Shown here one piece after another: positions 18,398 to 29,574 of a stretch of 64,000 bases of DNA. The DNA comes from Coemansia sp. RSA 487 (lineage: Eukaryota > Kickxellomycota > Kickxellomycetes > Kickxellales > Kickxellaceae). Both the position numbers and the translations under genes were made by a program. Below the pieces are notes generated by a model, which saw only the letters and a list, made by a program, of their open reading frames with translations, did no database searches and was not told the DNA's origin. Position 1 is the stretch's first letter. Each line of letters opens with the position of its first letter. The DNA is taken from contig JANBRJ010000005.1 of assembly GCA_027577595.1 (NCBI GenBank), positions 248,001 to 312,000 of the forward strand, read 5' to 3'.

Positions 18398-21300
18398 GCG
18401 AACAAAAAAGACTGGAGGCCATTGATCCACTTTCTCGATTCTTTGTTTATGGCAAATATAAATGTACTACAGTGGTATGTTTTCTTGGTCCTTTGGAGAC
18501 CTTTTTCTAAACAAAAATGATATTGACAGAAAGGGATAAAATACTATAAACATAATTCCCGTGTTGTCACAGAATCAGCACAAGCACAAGCACAAACATG
18601 TGTATAGAACCGCCAACGCGACCAGGATGGCACAGATGGAAAAAAGCACATGTGCTGAAACCATCTGTAAAAATGATCAAAAAAACTAATCGCAAAACAA
18701 GTTCTGGTCCACGTTTAACTAACCCCTAGATGCTTTGGGTCTTTCTATTGCATTTCTTATTTGCATTTCGCATTTGAAGTTCACCCAAATCTGATACTTC
18801 TCCGATCAATTGAACAAAATGGTGCTGCTTTTATGATTTTGCTTTTGCTTTTGTTTTCGAATTGGCAATTATGCATGGCTTTGATTCGGACGATGCCAAT
18901 AAACAGGAAATCAACAGCAACACCTTTCTAAAGAAGAGCGTCATTTCTTTCATGCTTGCATTGAAATATGTCTGTCGGAAAGATGGCTTGTTTTCTAATG
19001 CATGTTTTTATTTGCATTTGGGGATAATTTGTGCGCTGCTGTGTTGTTTTAAAAAACACGATTTCCAAATAAAGTATTAATTAGCGATTGGCATGTCAGA
19101 CGGCGGATCAAATGCATGACATGACACAATTTTTTACAATAACAGAATTAATTAAAGAAAGTAAAAAAGTGCAACTGCATGGGTTTTTTGAAATTTTATA
19201 ACTACATGAGAAAATCCCGAGTTTATTAGCATAAACTAGTTTTTTTTGGTTGTGTGCAAGTTCCATTTGCTGAGTAAATCGTTGGGGACTAAACCCAATG
19301 AAAGGAAGACAAAGAGAAACAAGAATGCTATTTGCAAACAATTAATAATTGCGGAGGCAACGGCTATTAGCTGTCAGGAGCTTTTTTTCCCTGAATTTTT
19401 AAAGGCATCATTTCACTCGTCTTTTGCATGTAAAGAATCAGGCAAGCATGTCAGGTGTGTCCACACATTCGCTTTGTAGTTGCTTGTTAATAGCATTCTT
19501 CTGCGCTACTCTCCCAAAAAAAGACACCAGCTAATCTCATGTATGTGCATATTGGGCTCGACTGCGTTTCAAAAAAGCAATTTATAGAAATCATCATGTG
19601 TCGCGATATGTCAGCCCTTTTCACTAAACAGCTCAACCAATATATTTAATAAAAGCAAATATAGCGTCATGATTATTGTTTACCACATTCAACTTTTCTA
19701 TTTATGCGAAAAAAATAGATAGAGGAAATCAGAATTTGAAACTGTGCATGCAGACAGAAAAAATGCAATAGGATATAAAGCGTGGTTAAAACGATTTTAA
19801 TCCTGCCACTCCTGGGAAAAGTAGAATACTTAATTAGGCATCCGGTCGAAGATGTAATTAGAAGCGAAGAAGATGTCCGCAAAAATAAAACAATCGGACA
19901 TTTGAGCAGTTGTGCGCACCAAATGTGAATGTCGTTTTTTTTAATTCTTTGCTTATGTTACAATGATGTCTTCCCTTTTCGGTGGTTTCTTTTCTCTAAT
20001 CCACACTACTGATGCCGAACATAATAATAGGCGGAATGCGATTTCTTAGCCTGCCTTTGTTCTTCCTCATGTGCAATATATGTATGGAGCAGATGATGCA
20101 GAAGAAAGATAAAAATGGAGGGTCTTTTTTGAAAACCTGAAAAGACAGTGACAATGGCTGCAAAAAGGAAAAATGACTGTTCTTTATTTCCCAAAAACGA
20201 AAGAAATTAAAAAACGCCATTTTTGGCAGGCAAGTGGGCATTATATGTGTGCGTAGACACGTATACGCACAAGCAAAAATGCATATATGGATGCATGACG
20301 AGATGGCTTGTTATAGAGATTGAGAGACTTTTTGCACTTGCAACAGAAAGAAATAAACAAACCATTTCTCGGGAGGGAGAGCAAGTAACAGGGAGAGCAT
20401 ATGTATGTATGGATGTTGCAACAATGATCCTACATATTGGACTTGTGCCATATATGGAACGAGATAAAAATTATTACAACATGGGTTGAAACGCTGCTTC
20501 TCTCCAGCTGCAACGGGAAAAATAAAAGATGGATGAGAGGTGGGTACCATTTCCTGAGCTATCGCCTGACAAAAATGTAAATGAGAGCACATCTTTCATA
20601 ATGCTTTACCTTGCATATAAAGACAAACATGCATGTGTATGTGGTCAGCAAGGAACGCAGTAAAATGCGTTCTTTTGCCATGTTCATATATCCCATTTTG
20701 GCAACAGCAATAAATTGGTTCCACAATTAGATCCGTGCCTGCCTTTTTCCTGCCGAGAACCACGATAAATATGTTAAATTAAAACGCTTACAAAAAGTGT
20801 CATTCTGCATTTCCATGTCTTTGTCAAGACGCTTGTCATGCTTGAAACGCGATAGCCATCAGTAATATCTGCAAACCCATCGATCATAATGCTGCAATAC
20901 TGCGAACCTCTTTGTTTCTCCTGGCGAGATACACACAAAGAAGCCTTTATCTGCACTGTAGCATAATTTTCATTCTTATTCGGACGATTTTGATGTGCTC
21001 TGCCGCCTTATCTTGGGCTACTCTGCTCCACTAGATTTCGCTTTATGGCTTGGTAAGATGAATAAGGAAAAAGCAACATTATTTAGCATACAATTGAGTA
21101 CTGCTTATTCACTAATTTCCTCATTTAGGACACTGTCTATTACAGAAAGGAAATGCAGGTCGTGCGGGTGCGATTTACTACTCAATGAACGCGAAGCCCC
21201 TTGCTGTTTGTGATTCTCTTACAAATGAAGAAAGTGAAGCGCGCCTCTGTTCATACAAGCGCGAAACATGTGCCTGAAAAGCGTCTGCTAGCAACAATTG

Positions 21301-21564
21301 ATAGCAAACAAGCAAAAACATACTTTTTATTTTCCCACATACCACATATTCAAGGCGATCTTTCAAGTACTGCTTCGCTTACACCACAGCAGCCACGACT
21401 GAAGGATTGCAAGCCCAAATGCATCAACGTTGGCAGATGTGGAGTGTTGGAGATTTCCTTTTTCTTTTTTAAATTTCATTTCCTTCTTGCTTCCCGCACC
21501 CATGCAAAAATTAAATAAAAACAAAGGATTATGTTGACATTGCAGCACACCGCTGCTGGCTCCT

Positions 21565-21609
21565 GGGGGAGTGGGGGGGTTTTTTTAGTTAGGGACAAGG
21601 GGCGGGGGG
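21565..21609 (+). other. Potential G-quadruplex tract
   Basis: Five G-runs of 5, 7, 3, 4 and 6 bases at 21565-21569, 21573-21579, 21592-21594, 21599-21602 and 21604-21609. The last three are separated by loops of 4 and 1 bases. The sequence could fold as a quadruplex on the plus strand; no function is shown. Confidence 0.5.
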
Positions 21610-22264
21610 TCAAAAAGCAAAGTAGCTGGTGGAAATATAGCCAATTCTGGTATATCTACTGCAAATGGCGTTCGTTGACAACTGGGTAGTGTGCAGTGGA
21701 GGGTGAGGTGTTATTTATTCATTTCAGGGACTCGCAATAGAGGAATGCTCGGTGTAGTGTAGCAAATGTGAGCTTTTTCCATTTTGAGGAAATTGGGGAG
21801 GAGGATGGATGATTGAGGAAATACCGGTAGGCTATTCTACTATTGATGATTACATTGCTGTTTTGATAAATAGATAAAAAGATAGTTGTTAGGATGTCTC
21901 TTTCTCTGTCATTATTCTGACCGGAATTCATACGCATTTGCTGGTGGTAATAGCAATATAATAAGAGGAAGAGAAAGTAATAAAGATGATAACAAAGGGC
22001 GTAGCAGCCACACCGCCTTTGACACTCTACAAGGCTTGCTTTAGGACAAAACAAAGCCTGACAAGAGCGCGTGGAATCGAGAAGCCTGTTGAGGAGCGAT
22101 TTGTATGAAAAGAAAAGAAAAGTCGAATTAGGCTCTATTTCGCCTTGTGTCGCTTTACTTGTCGTGCCGCCTGTCAGCCGGTGTTTCTCTTTACTCTCTG
22201 AAGAAGCCCGATTGTTTTCATAGATTCTCCAGCACGCTTTGTTCGTCCCCCGGGGGCAGCCAAG

Positions 22265-22300
22265 CCCCACCCCCTTGTTGCTGTCCCCCCTGCAAACCCC
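22265..22300 (-). other. Potential G-quadruplex tract on the minus strand
   Basis: Four C-runs (4, 5, 6 and 4 bases) at 22265-22268, 22270-22274, 22285-22290 and 22297-22300, which read as G-runs on the minus strand with loops of 1, 10 and 6 bases. A further run CCCCCGGGGG lies just upstream at 22247-22256. Confidence 0.4.
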
Positions 22301-23807
22301 ACACAGTCAACAAAACATACACTAAACATGCTGCACATTGCACACAATAAAGCAGCAAAAGGAAAAAAGACAAAGCAACCAAGAAAAAGGCGTTCAGCGA
22401 CATAAGCGCGCGGGCTCTTGTGATTTTCATGGTTGTTTATTTATTTAATACACTCTTTTTTCTAAATTTCTTCCACCGCCATTACGTTTTAGCATGCATT
22501 CAGTTTTTTCATATAATTAACATTTTGATGCTTTGTGCCATTTCTATTTTACAACGCGCAGACATGGGCATGCCCATTTATGATTAGGCAACCAATCCTG
22601 CCACAAAACTCATTCGCCCACCAACCTCCGGTGGTGATGGTGGTGGGTGGTGGCCATTGCCAATGCTGTGCATCTATTTTGTGCTTTCATTCTTCAGCTC
22701 GCCTGTCCACTTTTTTCTTCACCCATTGCTCCGAAACCACATAAAAGATAGCACATCTCCAATCTTCAACTTGGTTTTTCTCTATTCCCCAGTTGCGAGT
22801 ATTTCTCTTCTATTTATTCCGCATGTTCCAGCTTGCTCTTCTCTAGCTCGATTCTGCTGTTATTCGGTCTTTTTATATAAACTGTAAATCTACGTCCACT
22901 GCCCATCCAAAACACTGGCAATCCCAGCACCTTCATATTACCTTGTGCGGCAATTAATTAATTGACTTTGTTACTCTTTGTAATTTACACTGCGTCTGAT
23001 TCTACCAGCTCCGCGCGGCTCGCATCCCACCGATACACTCACTCCTCTTGCCGGGTGTTTTTTTTTAATAAAAAGAGCAGACGCGCGTCCTCTTGACATC
23101 GTCCATCTACTTGGCTGCAGCAGCAACAAAAGTGAAAATAAAGCTTGCTCAATCTCGTCCCGCATTATTCTTTTATTCTATTCTCTTGATTGGCAACAAT
23201 TGCTATTTCCTTTTTAGGATTGCCCTCTTTATTATTTTACACTCCGCTCCACGCATATTTCCTGTCCATAGGTTTCTACTTTTCTTGTTCATGTGCATGA
23301 GATATTACTCGTTGAAATATCCTTTGTCATTTCCGTTTACGTTTTATTTTTATTTTATTTCATTCTCACTTGGGGATATCCTTTGTCTATCGTAATCTAA
23401 ACGATAAACATCATCTACTTTCTTCTTCAGAGTCCTAGTGTTTTTATCTTACCAACCGACCGACCACTATTTTCAAGCACCCGGCTGACACAGCATAACA
23501 TAGCGTCACATAGCATATTACTTTCCCTCCCAATTGTTCCGTCAGCAACATCCATCTGCTATCTTTGCTTGGCCTTCATTTCCAGACACCGTTTGCGACA
23601 CAGGCTTTTGTTGGCTGGAATCGCCTGCTTTTCTCTTCCATTTTATTATACTTTATACATCCGATCTCCCGGCTGCTATTTTTTTACACTTGTCTCTGTT
23701 TTAGGAAAAGTCCTATTGTCTTTCATATCACCTTTCATATCTTTATTCGTTTAGAATATTTCCTTTTCTTCCGTTGTCACCTCCCGACCACATAAAGCAA
23801 GCAACCA

Positions 23808-23841
23808 TATACATACGTACATACGTACGTACATACGTACA
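23808..23841. repeat. TACG/TACA microsatellite
   Basis: Alternating TACA and TACG tetranucleotides within the presumed leader or promoter of the Myb/SANT gene. Self-complementary CGTACG-type units make it palindromic in parts. Confidence 0.7.
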
Positions 23842-24099
23842 AACAAGCCCCGATTGTTCTCAAGGGCGCATCTCACTCCAGCTTCCTTTGTCGCAGCTTC
23901 TGTTGTTTATCCCTGTCACAGTTATCAGTTTGCAGCTGTTTCTTGCGTCTAATCCTTCTATTGTAATCCAAATCCCGGAACAGGCTAGCTGCATATACCA
24001 AGCCAACTAATCCAGCTCCACAGCCGAACAAAGGCAAAAACCTTGGTTGCTGCATTGCCCGTCATTCCACCTCCCATCCTTGTCTCTTTGACGTACACA

Positions 24100-25932
24100 A
24101 TGGCAACCCATCACCATCACCACCACGCACCAGTCCCACAGGCCTCCCTGTCTCCCCATTCTCCCTCTTCTCTCAGCAGCAACAACGAACACACCCTCTA
24201 CTTTGCGCACAATGTGTCAAGGGACGCCGAGATGTACTTCCATGCCAGTGGTGCAGGAAATGAAACGAGAAAGCGGATTGGCAGTGATTTCAGCGCTGAC
24301 CGATACAATGGCGGTGGCCCCTTTCCAAATCAGGCGGAAATTAACGCGATGGATGTGGCTGAGTTGCGTCAAATGGTGTCGTACCTTGTTTGCAACCACA
24401 GGTCTGCTCGGTCGCCAACGCCCACATCTTCTGCCGCTGATGCTCCGCCCAGCAATCACTTCTGCTCGCCAACATCGCCCACCTTTTCCTCTTCGTCGTC
24501 CTACGCCTCTGCTTCCTCGCTGAGCGCCTCCGCGGCCTTTCGCCGGACGCCTGTGCGGACTCAGCAGTCCGGAACGGCACCGTATGACGCTTCAAACACT
24601 GACAACCATGTGCGGAAGCGTGTCAGACACGACTCTGAGGCATCAGCGACTCACCGGATGGGTATAGATCTTCTTCTGAATGCATCCACAATCTCGGACA
24701 AAATCGACGACTACTCGAGACGGCCGTCGTCGCCGTCTGGCCGAAACACTGCCGACTCTACATGCCGAGCAGAGCTGTCGCCGGTGGCGAGCGAGCAAGG
24801 AAGCTGGCGTGGCTCCTTCCGGCCTCCCAGACTCCCTCCAATTTCGCATCTGGAAGCTCCACGGGATGCAGAGCACAGGCCTCAGGACATGTCTTCTTCG
24901 CTGCCGTCGCCCGGGTATGGCAGCCAGTCGCTGTCGCTGCCAACAGACTCTTTCACGGCGGGGCCGGCGGGTAGTGCGTCATCCCTCAATGCATACAGGC
25001 TTAGCAGCACGTCGGCAAGAGGAGGTCGCGGCTCGGGTTCGCATTCTCAGCACTTTCCGCCGCCGCTCTCCACAACACGCTCGCAGCCAGGGATCTGCCA
25101 GAACCCGTCGCCGCCAGAGTCAGACCACAGCTCGCCCAACGGAATAACACCTGCTGAAAAGATGTACCACTCCTCGTCATACCCTTCCAATGCGGGCCTT
25201 TCGCAGATCCCGAGCCTGGACGCATCGCCGCTGCCTCCTCTTGGAAACGATGTTGTGTGCTCCGACATTTCCCGGCGCCATCCATATACAGCTACACCCG
25301 CGACCCCATCAATGCACCCAAGCCAGCAGCCTATGTTCATTCCGCAGCAGCAGCAGCAGCAGCAATCGTCTCCGCAAATGCAGAGGAACCCGGGCTTTTC
25401 TTTCCACCAGGCCCCAGTGCTCCACCACGGCCCTCCAACGTCACAGCGTAACCTCTACATGCAGGCACAGGGCTACTTTTCGCACCAGCTCCCGCCGCCG
25501 CACTCGGGACCAGCACATTCTCTTGCTCCACCGCCCATGCATTTGCAGCACGCACTTCCAGGTCAGCATGCAGCGCCAGTGTCTATGCATGGACACATGG
25601 CACGGCCGCAACACCAGGCCCACAACCCAGAGCCTATTCCCATGGCAAGGAACGTGAGCAAACCAAAGTTCAACTACGCGTTCCTCGACACTAAGCGGCC
25701 GCGTGGCCCCTCTTCACGGTGGACTCCCGAAGAAGACGAGCTCCTCAAGCGCGCAGTGAAGCAGTTTGGCGAAGACAGGCAGTGGGTGAAGGTTGCGCAG
25801 CAAGTACCTGGCAGATCCAACTTGCAGTGCAGACAGCGCTGGCTCTGCAACATCAAGGCACAGGTAGAGAAGGAGCGCAGTGCCACAGTCGCTGCTTCTG
25901 AAGCCATGACAAATACCTTGAGTGCAAAGTAA
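24100..25932 (+). CDS. Single-repeat Myb/SANT DNA-binding protein
   Basis: 610 residues. One Myb/SANT repeat lies at about 538-590: SRWTPEEDELLKRAVKQFG, then WVKVAQQVPGRSNLQCRQRW, with the three regularly spaced Trp positions of a Myb helix-turn-helix. This is the best evidence for a nuclear DNA-binding role, probably a transcription regulator. The remaining 530 residues are low complexity, rich in Ser, Pro, His and Gln, including a six-Gln run and Pro/His-rich stretches typical of activation or condensate-forming regions. The protein begins MATHHHHHHAPV, a natural hexahistidine. The frame is open to a TTG upstream, but the first ATG is at 24100. The gene has an unusually long, gene-free 5' side. 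Target genes cannot be predicted; it resembles fungal Myb proteins in general and no specific orthologue is claimed. Confidence 0.8.
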   Translation: MATHHHHHHAPVPQASLSPHSPSSLSSNNEHTLYFAHNVSRDAEMYFHASGAGNETRKRIGSDFSADRYNGGGPFPNQAEINAMDVAELRQMVSYLVCNHRSARSPTPTSSAADAPPSNHFCSPTSPTFSSSSSYASASSLSASAAFRRTPVRTQQSGTAPYDASNTDNHVRKRVRHDSEASATHRMGIDLLLNASTISDKIDDYSRRPSSPSGRNTADSTCRAELSPVASEQGSWRGSFRPPRLPPISHLEAPRDAEHRPQDMSSSLPSPGYGSQSLSLPTDSFTAGPAGSASSLNAYRLSSTSARGGRGSGSHSQHFPPPLSTTRSQPGICQNPSPPESDHSSPNGITPAEKMYHSSSYPSNAGLSQIPSLDASPLPPLGNDVVCSDISRRHPYTATPATPSMHPSQQPMFIPQQQQQQQSSPQMQRNPGFSFHQAPVLHHGPPTSQRNLYMQAQGYFSHQLPPPHSGPAHSLAPPPMHLQHALPGQHAAPVSMHGHMARPQHQAHNPEPIPMARNVSKPKFNYAFLDTKRPRGPSSRWTPEEDELLKRAVKQFGEDRQWVKVAQQVPGRSNLQCRQRWLCNIKAQVEKERSATVAASEAMTNTLSAK

Positions 25933-27097
25933 AACTTTATCTCTTTACAATAATGTTTATTAAATTTTCTGTTCCCCTTTTTCCTTGACAATAATGTGCA
26001 CACGTGAACTGTATTCATTTTCGACTTTGATTATGTCAAAGGGAAATTGCTCAATTTCAAAATGCTTTATTTGTAAAGCTCGTTTTACTTGCCATGTATT
26101 TTGCCTTTTCATATCCTACGTGGTACACCTTGATGTCATGGTTGTAATTCAAACAATGCTGTGAATGCGTGCCAAGCTAAAAATACAAAGTAATCAACAG
26201 TCAAGGAACTGCATGAATGAAGTGGATGTGGACATATATGGACAAATGTATGTGAGCAGACATGCAAACGAATAGGCGAACAAGACGAATGTGCATGTAC
26301 CTATGCATAGGAAAATAAACACGGAAAGGTGGAATAAAGGCCAAATAAAATAGCACAAAAGAATGGCGGAATTGCGGCGGATATTGTTTGTTAACGAAGC
26401 AAATAAAAAAAGCTGGAAGTCGGAACATACACAAAAGGCAGCAGCAAAAAAAAAGAGAAATCTGGCGGATATAAACGCAATGAGCGTGTATGCATATATT
26501 AAAAGAATGTGACCCCTTGCCGCGCCGGCGGTAAACACAATGGGTCCTGTGTCAAATGGAAATAATAATAGTAATAGTAGCTCGAGGCGAGGAATTTTCA
26601 AAAAAAAAGGGTTTGTGAATGATTCTAGTAACTTGTAAAATCAAATTGTGGCGAAAAAAGAAATAATTATTTAATTTTCTGGCACAGGAGAAAGCATCCA
26701 AATTACTAAAAAAGATTGCGGAGGTTCTTGTGCTGCCAAACGGCAATGCAAACGAAATTACACTAGAAAAGCAAACAGATTCCACACACAAACGCCTCTA
26801 TTTTACAAATCAATTGGATATGCAAAAAACTATAAATTCAACAAAAGATATGGGCAGAGGGCCCACAAACGAAAGAGAATCGAGCAGGTAAAGGAGGGTA
26901 TTGGCATACATATGGAAAGAACAGTTATTGAATTGAAAAACAATGCATGGGAAATATTGAAACAAGCATCTGTGTTTAGGGAAGAATCATGAAAAGAAAA
27001 CAATAACGAAGAACACTAGTGTTACGAATGCAATTCAATATACCTAGGCTTCTCATAATCACGCAATGTGAAAAAAAGGGGGCAGGATGGTCGTTAG

Positions 27098-27126
27098 TAT
27101 TTTTTATTTTTTATTTTTTATTTTTG
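27098..27126. repeat. TATTTTT tandem repeat
   Basis: Four near-perfect copies of a 7-base T-rich unit in non-coding DNA. Confidence 0.75.
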
Positions 27127-27607
27127 CAATTAACGGCAATAGTGTACATTTTCAAGCAAGTGTATATGTGAGATAATCGACAAACAAGCTGCGGTTGTTC
27201 TTTTTATGGCGACATTCGGGCAGTGTATATTTGGAACAATCAATGAAGCAATAGCACGAATTCTCTCGTTTCTTTTCACTGTCACGACGTTGGAAAGACA
27301 TAAAATTAGGGTAGTCTTGGAAACTGATAAGCCTGATGTAATAGTACTGACGGCGGAACAAAAAGAGACCCATGACCATGGAGCGCTGTTGTACTTAATA
27401 CGTGTTAAAATAAGAAAAAGACATTCAAAGTAGCACATTCACACATGGAGAGGGTGATTGGGAAGTACAGCACTTTGCTGCTGATCATTTGAATGGGTTT
27501 AATTGAACATTCATGCTCCATGCAGATGTTGGCAAGCAAACAATCGTTTCATTTGGGTTTTGACAATTTACATTACCAAAAACGGATGTGCTCCCGGCCA
27601 TGATGCA

Positions 27608-27665
27608 CGCAACAGTAACAGCAGCAGCAACAGCAACAACAGCAACAGCAGTAGTAGCAGCAGGC
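27608..27665. repeat. Non-coding CAG/CAA microsatellite
   Basis: Imperfect CAG/CAA/TAG triplet tract of about 58 bases outside any supported gene. Similar triplet tracts elsewhere in the window encode polyglutamine, so this could be a relic of coding DNA or an independent expansion. Confidence 0.7.
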
Positions 27666-27895
27666 AAAGCAGGCCGACGTTTCTCTTTTCCCACTGAGCA
27701 GCAATAATGCTATCCAGAGCCAGCCAATCTCGCAAACGCACTTTGGCGGCGTAGATGTAGAAGATATGTAACAAAAGGTTAAAGTGACACATTGATGTGC
27801 CAAAAAATTATGATCACCGATGTCTGCATCAAAATAAACAGATACTCTTTGATAAGATTCTTCAAAAACAGCGAAGTTTCAGAGAGATACAAAGA

Positions 27896-28813
27896 TTAGT
27901 TGATGCTTTCTCTGTCACTAGCATAATCGTCATCTGCGCTGTCGTATTCGTTGTCGCTATTGCTACTGGCTTTGGCGTTGGTGTTGGCATTGGCATCTGG
28001 GCATACCGCAGCAATATGACCGATCTTTCCGCAAGCGTAGCACACGCGGTTGGATGATGGGTTGACGGATCCGTTTTCGTCGTTGCGGCGGAAGCAGAAT
28101 CTCGCCATATGGCCCATGCGGTCGCACACATAGCATCTGACCATGGGCTTTGTGCACCCCTTGGCCATGTGGTTTGGCAGACCGCAGTTATGGCAGAGAA
28201 CCGTTGCCCTATCACCCAGACCGCCACGGAAAGCACCGCGACCACGTCCACCGCGGAATGCGCCGCGCCTGCTGCCGGAATCCTCCCGCTCGCCCTGGGC
28301 GTCTTCGAGACCTCCGCTGGGGTCCTCCCGCTCGCCGCGGAATCCTCCGCGCCCGCCACGGAAGCCGCCACGGCCACCGCGGAAAGCGCCACGTCTGCTA
28401 CTGGAATCCTCCTCACGCACGACATAGAAATCCTCGCTTTCAGTAGGGAAATCCTCACGCTCGCCACGGGAATCCTCACGCTCGCCACGGAAGCCCCCAC
28501 GTCCGCCGCGAAAAGCGCCGCGCCTGCCACGGAACGCGCCTCTGTTGCCGAAACCACCGCGTCCATAGCGTGCTGTGCTTTGGTCAAAAGCCCGTGGACC
28601 GTCGTTGCTGTCGTTGGTCTCGGGGCGTGTAGGACAGTCCTTTGCAAAGTGCCCAACCTCCCGACACACAAAGCACTCTCTACGGTCTGCACCCAGCTTG
28701 TGAGGACAGTCCTTGATCAAGTGGTCCGTCCCGTCGCAGTTAAAGCACACGCTTGCTGGCGCCCTGCAAACAGCCGCCTTATGGCCTGGTCTTCCGCATT
28801 TCCTGCACAGCAT
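27896..28813 (-). CDS. GIS2: Gis2/CNBP-like CCHC zinc-knuckle protein with RG-rich insert
   Basis: 305 residues. Six C-X2-C-X4-H-X4-C knuckles are visible at residues 3-16, 23-36, 47-60, 207-220, 227-240 and 258-271. This is the architecture of Gis2/CNBP, small RNA- and single-strand-DNA-binding proteins linked to translation control and stress granules. Those relatives have seven knuckles and, in CNBP, a short RG box between the first and second. Here knuckles 1-3 and 4-6 are separated by about 120 residues of alternating RGGRGGFRG units and acidic GEREDS/GEREDF units, encoded by tandemly related DNA. The C-terminus is acidic. The gene is divergent from COP1 with 760 bases between starts. 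Orthology to GIS2 is likely but not proven, since fungi hold several knuckle proteins. Confidence 0.82.
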   Translation of the reverse strand: MLCRKCGRPGHKAAVCRAPASVCFNCDGTDHLIKDCPHKLGADRRECFVCREVGHFAKDCPTRPETNDSNDGPRAFDQSTARYGRGGFGNRGAFRGRRGAFRGGRGGFRGEREDSRGEREDFPTESEDFYVVREEDSSSRRGAFRGGRGGFRGGRGGFRGEREDPSGGLEDAQGEREDSGSRRGAFRGGRGRGAFRGGLGDRATVLCHNCGLPNHMAKGCTKPMVRCYVCDRMGHMARFCFRRNDENGSVNPSSNRVCYACGKIGHIAAVCPDANANTNAKASSNSDNEYDSADDDYASDRESIN

Positions 28814-29574
28814 TGTCTGTTAATTCTTCTCTACCGTTTCCTATTCACGCTACTTGAAAGTACTCAGCCTTGTGGTCAGTAGCTAGTCAAGCAATACAAC
28901 CAGATATTTCGCCGTGCTGTTGTCTTGCAAAGCCTTGTATTCCCACTACTTTTTCCTTTTTTTTTTAAAAAAGCGTAGATAGCATACACCAGAATTAGAC
29001 TAACAAGACTTACTTGGAATATAAATCTCCTTGCTTCGCCCTGTTGTTTACCGAATGGAGCCTTCGAATTCGTCGCGTCTCCTGCTGCTCAAAAAGCAAT
29101 CCAATGAATGAACAAATAATATAAACCCAGCAAAACTAAACTAAACTAAACAAGAAAAGAAAGTGGAAAGTGGGATTTTCGGTGCCAGCCTTAGTTTCGT
29201 CATGCAGTTCGATGGAAGACTGCATCTTTTTATACATAGCCAATCCTGAAAGAGCAGCTAGATAGTAATTATATGCCTTAATCATTCAGCTGTCCGTGGA
29301 TCATCATCCATGACAAATTGTGCAAATACCATGCCGTTTTAGCTCTCTCCTTCTTTCTGCTCTTGCATCCTTTAACTTTCGAGCCATACACTTGCTCTCC
29401 CCCTTTTATACCGCATTGTTGAAGCGGCTTTCTTCATTTTGTTAATTACTTTTGTTGTACTTCTTTACACCTTTCCAGACTTGCGAAGCGCTAATCCGGA
29501 CCCCCTTCTTTCCTTCTTTCCATAGCAAAGGATATTGCATTTGTTAAAGAAAAAAGACACATTTGACGTCTGCC
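28814..29574. other. Divergent promoter region between zinc-knuckle gene and COP1
   Basis: About 760 bases between two outward-facing start codons, so it must contain both promoters. It includes a CTAAA tandem repeat near 29134-29150. No shared motif was identified by eye. Confidence 0.5.

Larger units (their letters stand above)
18398..24099. other. 5.7-kb gene desert with G-rich and pyrimidine-rich tracts
   Basis: No protein or RNA gene was recognised on either strand. From 18.4 to 21.5 kb it is AT-rich with stop codons in all frames. A G-run cluster lies at 21565-21609 and a C-run cluster at 22265-22300. From about 22490 to 24090 the plus strand is strongly pyrimidine-rich, with a TACG microsatellite at 23808-23841. 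This last part looks like the promoter and a long leader of the Myb/SANT gene that follows. No 5S rRNA, U6 or tRNA signature was seen, but a weakly conserved ncRNA could be missed. Confidence 0.5.
25933..27895. other. Spacer between Myb/SANT and zinc-knuckle genes
   Basis: About 2 kb between two genes whose 3' ends face each other. AT-rich, with a TATTTTT repeat at 27098-27126 and a CAG/CAA tract at 27608-27665. Small frames on both strands (for example 27130-27438) overlap each other and show no recognisable domain. Nothing else supported. Confidence 0.45.

Noticed and set aside
27130-27438. Small frames on both strands in the spacer after the Myb/SANT gene
   Set aside because: Frames on opposite strands cover the same bases, lack any domain and sit in AT-rich DNA without promoter signs.
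28109-28882. 257-codon open frame opposite the zinc-knuckle gene
   Set aside because: Antisense of a Gly/Arg/Cys-rich coding region; the translation is repetitive and has no domain, while the minus strand encodes clear zinc knuckles.
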